A DNA stretch of 64,000 nt, taken from Goodfellowiella coeruleoviolacea (GTDB lineage Bacteria > Actinomycetota > Actinomycetes > Mycobacteriales > Pseudonocardiaceae). The notes beneath the pieces were generated by a model that was given only the letters and a program-made list of their open reading frames with translations, searched no databases and was not told the DNA's origin. Numbering within the stretch: position 1 is the first letter of the stretch; each line of letters opens with the position of its first letter. The position numbers and the translations under genes were made by a program. The DNA lies in the NCBI RefSeq assembly GCF_024171785.1, contig NZ_JAMTCK010000002.1:558001-622000 (forward strand). The letters run 5' to 3'. Shown in pieces: positions 58,636 to 64,000 of the stretch.

Positions 58636-58665
58636 CGGGCCCCCGACCACGTGGTCGGGGGCCCG
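58636..58665. terminator. Perfect 30-base palindromic bidirectional terminator
   Basis: CGGGCCCCCGACCAC (58636-58650) is followed at once by its exact complement (58651-58665). It lies between the convergent ends of the membrane-protein gene and the lectin gene. No T-run, but symmetry and position support two-way termination. Confidence 0.85.
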
Positions 58666-58692
58666 AGTGGTGTCACCGCCGCACAGCGGGTG

Positions 58693-59394
58693 TCACACCA
58701 GCCAGAGCCTGAACTGCTGGGCGACGACCACGTCCTCGTTGTCGTCGCGGACGGTGCCGCACTCCCACTGCTGGATCTTCGCCCCGTTGCCGGTCGCGCC
58801 ACCCCGCACGTCCAGGCACTTCGCCCGCAGCGCGTTCGCCTCCCAGGCCGTCTGCGGCACGATGGCGACCGACCCGTTGGACTGGTTGAACAGCGTGAAC
58901 TGCTGAGCGGGCAGACCCGGCGTGCAGTCCCACTGCTGCAACTGCGTGCCGTTGCTCAGGTAACCGCCCCGGACGTCCAGGCACTTGCCGGAGTGCAGAG
59001 CCTGGAACGACGACCACGGCTGGTCCGGGTTGAGCACCCGGAAGCGCTGCTGCCCGACGTTGGCGCACTCGTACTGCTGGACGTCGGCACCGTTGGCGCC
59101 ACTGCCGTTGATCACGTCGAAGCACTTGACGCTGTTGACGTTCTCGATCTCGACGATCACCTCGTCGGCGTTCGCGGAGACCTCGCCCGCCGCCGACCGC
59201 TGCGCCCCCGGCCTGGTCTTGGCGACCTTGGCCAGGACCTCGGCGATCGACTGCTGGTGCTGCTGTTCGCCACCGCTGCTCGCCGTTGGCGCCGCCGCCG
59301 GTGCGCCGGCCGATGCGGACGACACGAGCACACCGCTGAACACGGCGAGACCGGCGGCCGCCAGGACAGCCATGCGAGTGAGCTGCTTTTTCAC
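58693..59394 (-). CDS. Secreted ricin-type beta-trefoil lectin domain protein
   Basis: 233 residues from GTG 59394, which has AAGGGGA a few bases ahead; a longer open frame upstream is unconserved. A Sec signal peptide is clear (KKQLTRMAVLAAAGLAVFSG, then SSASA), followed by a ~60-residue Ala/Ser/Gln-rich linker. The C-terminal ~150 residues form one ricin B-type beta-trefoil: three repeats with CFDVINGSGANGADVQQYEC, CLDVRGGYLSNGTQLQQWDC and CLDVRGGATGNGAKIQQWEC, each with the paired cysteines and Q-x-W motif. It binds carbohydrate outside the cell; no catalytic domain is attached. The target sugar is unknown. Confidence 0.9.
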   Translation of the reverse strand: MKKQLTRMAVLAAAGLAVFSGVLVSSASAGAPAAAPTASSGGEQQHQQSIAEVLAKVAKTRPGAQRSAAGEVSANADEVIVEIENVNSVKCFDVINGSGANGADVQQYECANVGQQRFRVLNPDQPWSSFQALHSGKCLDVRGGYLSNGTQLQQWDCTPGLPAQQFTLFNQSNGSVAIVPQTAWEANALRAKCLDVRGGATGNGAKIQQWECGTVRDDNEDVVVAQQFRLWLV

Positions 59395-60635
59395 GAGATC
59401 CCCTTGATTCCCCGTGGAACGAAAGCGGCGTCGTGCCGCGCGCAGGGACCCTCCCAGGCGGCGCGTTGGTGCGTCAAGGCGAATTGAACGCGGTAACGAA
59501 ATGATCTTGACGGTCGATAGGGATGTCCACGAACGGGGTTTGTTGTCCGTTCGGGGCAACCCGATGGTGCGCACGCCACTCTTTCGCTGGTCGCCTCGCC
59601 ACCCGCTTTCACCGGGGCGGCGCCCCGCCCGCCTCGTCCCGGTGCTGCGGGAGCCGGTTGGCCGGGCGGTCTGCCGGCCCGCTCGGCCACGTGCGGTCGA
59701 TGGTGCAGGTGAGGACGGCCAGGGCGGCGCGGCCGCCGCTGTGCGCCAGGGAGCGCGGTTCTCGCGTCGATCGTGACTTCGCCGACCGAGCCGCTGACCG
59801 GATCCGCCACCGATGCCCAAATCCGATCGCGCTCACCGCGAAGGCAAACCGGTGCGCCTGCTGGTCGCGAACAACGAACGGTGCTGCCGCGTTGTGCTCA
59901 GCCCCGACCGGTCCTCGCCGAGCGGCGACTGGTGGATGTCCGCCGGCGGGATTTTCCCGTCGGGCAGTGCCCTCAGGGGGCCGGGTACTTCGCCGAGGCG
60001 ATCGAACAGTGCATGGCCGCTCGGGTGGTCACCAGGAGTACCAGTTCCGTACCGCGGCCGGATTCTCCGGGGGAATGTCATTCTCCAGCGCTGGCTGGAA
60101 AGCATCGCGGTGGTGGTCCCGGGACGGCTGATCGCGCCGGCCGGGCAGAACATGAAAGTTTTTAGGTTATTTACCCGGCGGTGCTCGACCTGGTTTGTCC
60201 GTGCGGTGAGCGCGGCCCCGATCGGCGGTCGTTGTTCGGGGTGTCCCGCTGTTCTCGGCGCAATTCCGGAGGTGGTGGAGAAGCGTGGACGCGGCCCCGG
60301 CGCAGACCCGTTCTACGCACTGTGTCAGCGCCCGAGCGCACTTGTCACCGAGTGACAGCAAAGTCTTTGCTGGTTACGTACTGTGATCATGATGCCGTGG
60401 TGAAGAGGTCGTAATGACCGTCTCGGTAGGTCTGCTCGCTCGCGGCTGCGTCTGATCGGGTGACCGCAGTCGCCGCTGACTCACTGTGAGCAACCGTGTT
60501 CACTGTCGCCGCCGGCTGCTCCAGCTGGTTCCTCTGGTCCACGCGGCGTTGCTCTTTATGGTCCAGTCAGCTGAGGTGTTGGGCGTAGTGATCGGTATCA
60601 TTGCTTTTCCGATTTTTGCTGGCAGTATCCAGAAC
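59395..60635. other. 1.24-kb stretch without a convincing gene
   Basis: Several short frames are open here (for example 59773-60165 and 59813-60355, plus strand), but none has the strong G/C third-position bias of the neighbours over its length, a recognisable motif or a good ribosome site. Coding-like bias seems to switch frame near 59950, so a decayed gene is possible. 60150-60180 and 60500-60650 are AT-rich and probably hold promoters, the latter for the SARP gene. Confidence 0.5.
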
Positions 60636-63600
60636 ATGTCGACTGCCACATTGGTCGAAGGACCCAGCCACGGTTCCCCCCAGAATGGTCAGGGGGAACT
60701 GCGGTACCAACTGCTCGGGCCGGTGACGGTCTGCAACGGTGACGGGACTTTGCGCCTGGGGGGGCCAAAGCAGCGAACCGTACTCGCGTCGTTGTTGCTC
60801 AATGCGAACAGAGTTGTTTCGGAAAAGGAATTGATCGCGCTGCTCTGGGAGGACGAGCCGCCGACGAGCGCGCGCGGTCAGGTTCAGGTGCGGGTGTGGG
60901 AGCTGCGCAAGTTGCTCGGCCGGTCGGTCATCGTCCGGCGCTCACCCGGTTACCTCATCGAGGTGCGGCCAGGTGAACTGGACGTGCAGGTGTTCGAGGA
61001 CGCGGTGGTCGCGGCCACCGCCGACCTGGCCGCCGGCCGGGCGCGGGAGAGCGCGGTGCGGTTGCGGGAGGCGCTGGAACTGTGGCAGGGCCCGCCACTG
61101 GGCGGGGTCACCGACGCGCTGGCCAGTCGGGACGGCAAGGTGCTGGAAGAACGGCGGATCGCGGCGTGGGAGAAGCTGTTCGCCGCGGAACTGGCCGCTG
61201 GCCGCCACGCCCAGGTCGTCGGCGAACTGAGACGGGTCAGCGAGACCTACCCGTTCCGCGAGCAGCTGCAGGCCCACCTGATGGTCGCGCTGCACCGGTC
61301 CGGCCGCGCCTCCGAGGCGCTGGCCGTCTACACCGACACCCACCGCCGGTTCGCCACGGAACTGGGCATCGAACCCGGTCGCTCGTTGCAGGAGCTGCAC
61401 CTGCAGATCCTGCAGGGACTGGATGACCAGGACGACCAGTACGCCGTTGACGAGCCCGCCCCCGCCGTCCAGGTGGCGGCCCGGGTCAGGCCGGCCGAAC
61501 TGCCCTTCGACGTCCGCGGCTTCGCCGGTCGCTACGCCGAACTCCAGGTGCTGAACAGTCAGCTGAACGCGGGATCGGCCGCGGACGTGTGGGTGGTCAA
61601 CGGCAGCGCCGGGGTGGGCAAGACCGCGCTGGCCGTGCACTGGGCGTGGCGCGTGCGGGAACGCTTCCCGGACGGTCAGCTGTACGTCGACCTGCGGGGC
61701 TTCGACGCGGACCAGGAGCCGATCACGCCGCTGGCGGCGCTGGGTCGCCTGCTGCTGGCGATCGGGGTGGACGCCGAGCGGTTGCCGGCCGACCTGGACA
61801 GCCGGATCGGCCTGTACCGGTCGATGATGGCCGACCGGTCGATGCTGTTGGTGCTGGACAACGCCAGGGACGCCGACCAGGTGCTCCCACTGCTGCCACC
61901 GGTCGGCACGGTCGTGGTGACCAGCCGCAACCGGCTCGGCGAGCTGATCGTGCGCTGCGGTGCCCGCTCGCTGCCACTGGGGGTGCTGTCGGCCGCCGAC
62001 TCCAGGGCCGTGCTGGCCAGCGTGCTCGGGGAGACGCAGGTGCGCGCCGAGCCGACCGCGGTCGACGAGCTGGCCAGGCTGTGCGGACACCTGCCGCTGG
62101 CGTTGCGGATCGCGGCGGCCAACCTCACCGCCACCCCGGTTCCCCGGATCGGCGAACTCGCGGCCGAACTGGCCTACGGCAGCCCGCTGCGCGTGCTGAC
62201 CGTGGACGGCGCCGAGGAGAGCCCGATCACCCGGGCCTTCGCCGTGTCCTACGAGACGCTCACCCCGCAGCTGCGCCAGCTGTTCCGTCGACTGGGCCTG
62301 ATCCCCGGCCCGGACTTCACCGCTCCGGTGGCCGCGGCGCTCGTCGACGCCCCCGTCAACGAGGTGACCCGCCAGCTCAGCCGCCTGGCCGCCGCGCACC
62401 TGCTGGAACAGCACGTCCCGGGCCGCTACCGGCTGCACGGCCTGCTGCGCCGCTACGCGCTGGACCGGGCGCAGGGCGAGGAGAACGACCAGGACCGGCA
62501 CGCGGCCTGGACCCGGCTGACGCGGTGCTACCTCGCGTGGGTGGACGCCGCCGAGGCCAGGTTCCAGCGGTACGCGGCCCGGATGCCCCGGGACGAGCCG
62601 GCGGTTGACGCGCCCCCCGTGCGGTTCGGCTCCACGGCCGAGGCGCTGGCCTGGCTGGACAGCGAGCACGAGAACCTCGCCGCCCTGCTGCCGCTGGCCG
62701 CCGAACGCGGCCCGCACCCGGTGGCCTGGTACCTCGCCGACGCCGTGCGCTTCCTGTTCCACCACCGGGGCCGCCGCGTCGAGTGGCTGGACATCGCGCC
62801 GGACGTGCTGGCGGCGGCCCGCGCCAAGGGTGAACCGAGGGTCGAGGCGTTCATGCTGCAGAGCATCGGCAACAGCGCCCTGCACGTGGGCCGCCGGGCA
62901 CAGGCCATCGAGTGCCTGACCGAGGCCGCGCGGGTGCACCGCACCAGCGACTGGCTGGAGGGCGAGGCGTCGACGAGGAACACCCTGGGCATCGCGCTGC
63001 GGGCGGCGGGGCGCCTGGTCGAGGCCAGGGAGGAGTTCGCCCGCGCCCTGGAACTGCACCGCATGGTGGGCTCGCGGGTGGGCGAGATGATGGTGCTGAA
63101 CAACCTGGGCTACATGTGCCGGCAACTCGGCCAGCTGACCGAGGCGACCGAGTACCTGACCGCGGCGCTGGCCCTGAGCGCCGAGAAGGGCGCGGTCGAG
63201 GCCGCGGTGCTGGTCAGCCTCGGCTTCGTGTTGTGGCTGCGCGGCAACGGCGCACAGGCCGTCGAGCACCTGACCAGGGCCAGCCAGCTGCACCGCGACC
63301 TTGGGCACGTGCACGGGGAGTCGTTCGCCCTCACCGGGCTGAGCCTGCTCGCCGTGGACGCCGGCGACTACCAGCAGGCCCACGAGTACGCCGACCGCGC
63401 GCTCGAACTGGCCAGGCAGGAACGGAGCTGGGTCACCGAGGGCAACGCGTTGCAGGCGCTGGCCCGCGCCGAACTCGGGCTGGGCCGGGTGGACGAGGCC
63501 CAGCAGCACCAGTTGGCGGCCGTGCGGATCGCCAGGGCGTCGGAGTCCGCCAGCACGATCGGTGAGGCACTGGTCGGGTTGAGCTGTGTGCACGCTCGAC

Positions 63601-63908
63601 GCGGCGAGTTCGCCGAGGCGCTCCGGGCCGGCGACGAGGCGTTGGCCACGGCCAGGGCCAGCGGGCTGCGGGTGATCGAGGCGCGGGCGCTCATCGGGCA
63701 GTCGTGGGCGCACCAGGGCATGGGGGAGCGCGACCAGGCGGCGCGGCTGTGCCGCGACGGCATCCTGATCTGTCAGCAGATCGGGCTGGCCACGGCGGAG
63801 ACGCGGGCGTGGCGACTGCTCGACCAGATCCGTTCCGGACGGTCCACGACGGACGGTGCGGGCGAGGGCGAACTCGCGCAGGCGGTGTCCCTGGCCTGCA
63901 CGTTGTGA
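60636..63908 (+). CDS. AfsR/SARP-type transcriptional regulator (BTAD, NB-ARC, TPR)
   Basis: 1,090 residues from ATG 60636, chosen because homology begins shortly after (RYQLLGPVTVCNGDGTLRLG); the frame is open to GTG 60486, but that part is AT-rich, hydrophobic and probably promoter. Order: an OmpR-type winged helix (~15-105, PKQRTVLASLLLNANRVVS), a bacterial transcriptional activation domain (~110-260), an NB-ARC ATPase with Walker A NGSAGVGKTAL (~322) and Walker B LLVLDNARD, and TPR repeats (~690-1,080). Large SARPs of this type (AfsR) switch on secondary-metabolite genes, often after phosphorylation of the protein. It lies 3.8 kb from mppR and outside the cluster terminator, so it may control the NRPS cluster or another locus to the right. 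Confidence 0.93.
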   Translation: MSTATLVEGPSHGSPQNGQGELRYQLLGPVTVCNGDGTLRLGGPKQRTVLASLLLNANRVVSEKELIALLWEDEPPTSARGQVQVRVWELRKLLGRSVIVRRSPGYLIEVRPGELDVQVFEDAVVAATADLAAGRARESAVRLREALELWQGPPLGGVTDALASRDGKVLEERRIAAWEKLFAAELAAGRHAQVVGELRRVSETYPFREQLQAHLMVALHRSGRASEALAVYTDTHRRFATELGIEPGRSLQELHLQILQGLDDQDDQYAVDEPAPAVQVAARVRPAELPFDVRGFAGRYAELQVLNSQLNAGSAADVWVVNGSAGVGKTALAVHWAWRVRERFPDGQLYVDLRGFDADQEPITPLAALGRLLLAIGVDAERLPADLDSRIGLYRSMMADRSMLLVLDNARDADQVLPLLPPVGTVVVTSRNRLGELIVRCGARSLPLGVLSAADSRAVLASVLGETQVRAEPTAVDELARLCGHLPLALRIAAANLTATPVPRIGELAAELAYGSPLRVLTVDGAEESPITRAFAVSYETLTPQLRQLFRRLGLIPGPDFTAPVAAALVDAPVNEVTRQLSRLAAAHLLEQHVPGRYRLHGLLRRYALDRAQGEENDQDRHAAWTRLTRCYLAWVDAAEARFQRYAARMPRDEPAVDAPPVRFGSTAEALAWLDSEHENLAALLPLAAERGPHPVAWYLADAVRFLFHHRGRRVEWLDIAPDVLAAARAKGEPRVEAFMLQSIGNSALHVGRRAQAIECLTEAARVHRTSDWLEGEASTRNTLGIALRAAGRLVEAREEFARALELHRMVGSRVGEMMVLNNLGYMCRQLGQLTEATEYLTAALALSAEKGAVEAAVLVSLGFVLWLRGNGAQAVEHLTRASQLHRDLGHVHGESFALTGLSLLAVDAGDYQQAHEYADRALELARQERSWVTEGNALQALARAELGLGRVDEAQQHQLAAVRIARASESASTIGEALVGLSCVHARRGEFAEALRAGDEALATARASGLRVIEARALIGQSWAHQGMGERDQAARLCRDGILICQQIGLATAETRAWRLLDQIRSGRSTTDGAGEGELAQAVSLACTL

Positions 63909-64000
63909 GACGCCATCGACACGGATGGTGACTCCCGCGCTGCCGGTAGCCGGTTGAAACCGCTTTGGAAGTGCCCGGACGTAGCGTCGCGGCAACTCCA

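Noticed and set aside
60486-60635. N-terminal hydrophobic extension making the SARP protein membrane-anchored
   Set aside because: The stretch is AT-rich with poor codon bias and looks like promoter; SARP regulators normally start just before the winged helix. Kept only as a start uncertainty.

Overview
The window is 64 kb of very GC-rich DNA with strong G/C third-position bias, actinomycete-type regulators (SARP, AraC, CGNR, NarL-type two-component) and a large nonribosomal peptide synthetase (NRPS) locus. This points to a filamentous actinomycete, probably of the Pseudonocardiales. The order is inferred from gene style and from a recurring CCAC(A/T)GTGG palindrome, not from any marker gene. 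No rRNA, tRNA, CRISPR array or insertion sequence was seen.

Left part (1-22,123). A UvrA-like ATPase runs off the left edge on the minus strand. Next is a compact minus-strand catabolic and uptake operon (2,149-12,208): a lipoprotein substrate-binding protein, two permeases and a fused double ATPase of the Dpp/Opp type, then four luciferase-like flavin monooxygenases. An alpha/beta hydrolase lies upstream and a CGNR regulator is divergent. A block of single genes follows (two SDRs, a NUDIX hydrolase, a PPOX-fold oxidoreductase, an AraC regulator), then a large HTH-NTPase-TM-WD40 protein with 14 WD repeats whose Walker A lysine is replaced by isoleucine.

Central part (22,535-56,866). This is an NRPS gene cluster. 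It has a winged-helix regulator, an MbtH protein, two Fe(II)/2-oxoglutarate oxygenases (one SyrP-like, one VioC/MppO-like) and two NRPS genes of 3,099 and 4,066 residues. Six modules read A-T / C-A-T-E / C-A-T / C-A-T-E / C-A-T / C-A-T-E. After them come a free-standing penicillin-binding-protein-type thioesterase, an MFS exporter, a histidine kinase and a response regulator. Almost every junction overlaps or is tightly spaced, so these are probably one transcript. A GT39-type membrane glycosyltransferase sits on the opposite strand. Three recognisable enduracididine genes (mppP, mppQ, mppR) close the cluster before a strong terminator with two further hairpins.

Reading: the genes appear to build a head-to-tail cyclic hexapeptide with L/D alternation (D at positions 2, 4 and 6). 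It is predicted to start with Asn and to contain enduracididine made from arginine. The last NRPS domain is an epimerase and there is no integrated TE, so the PBP-type thioesterase is the expected cyclase, as in the surugamide/SurE group. From memory I cannot match this combination to a known compound. Module 5 has a degenerate adenylation domain, lacking the A10 lysine, so how its position is filled is open.

Right part (57,076-64,000). A DinB-fold protein, a Pro/Gln-rich four-helix membrane protein and a secreted ricin-type lectin, the last two separated by a perfect 30-base palindromic terminator. About 1.2 kb without a convincing gene precedes a large AfsR/SARP-type regulator.
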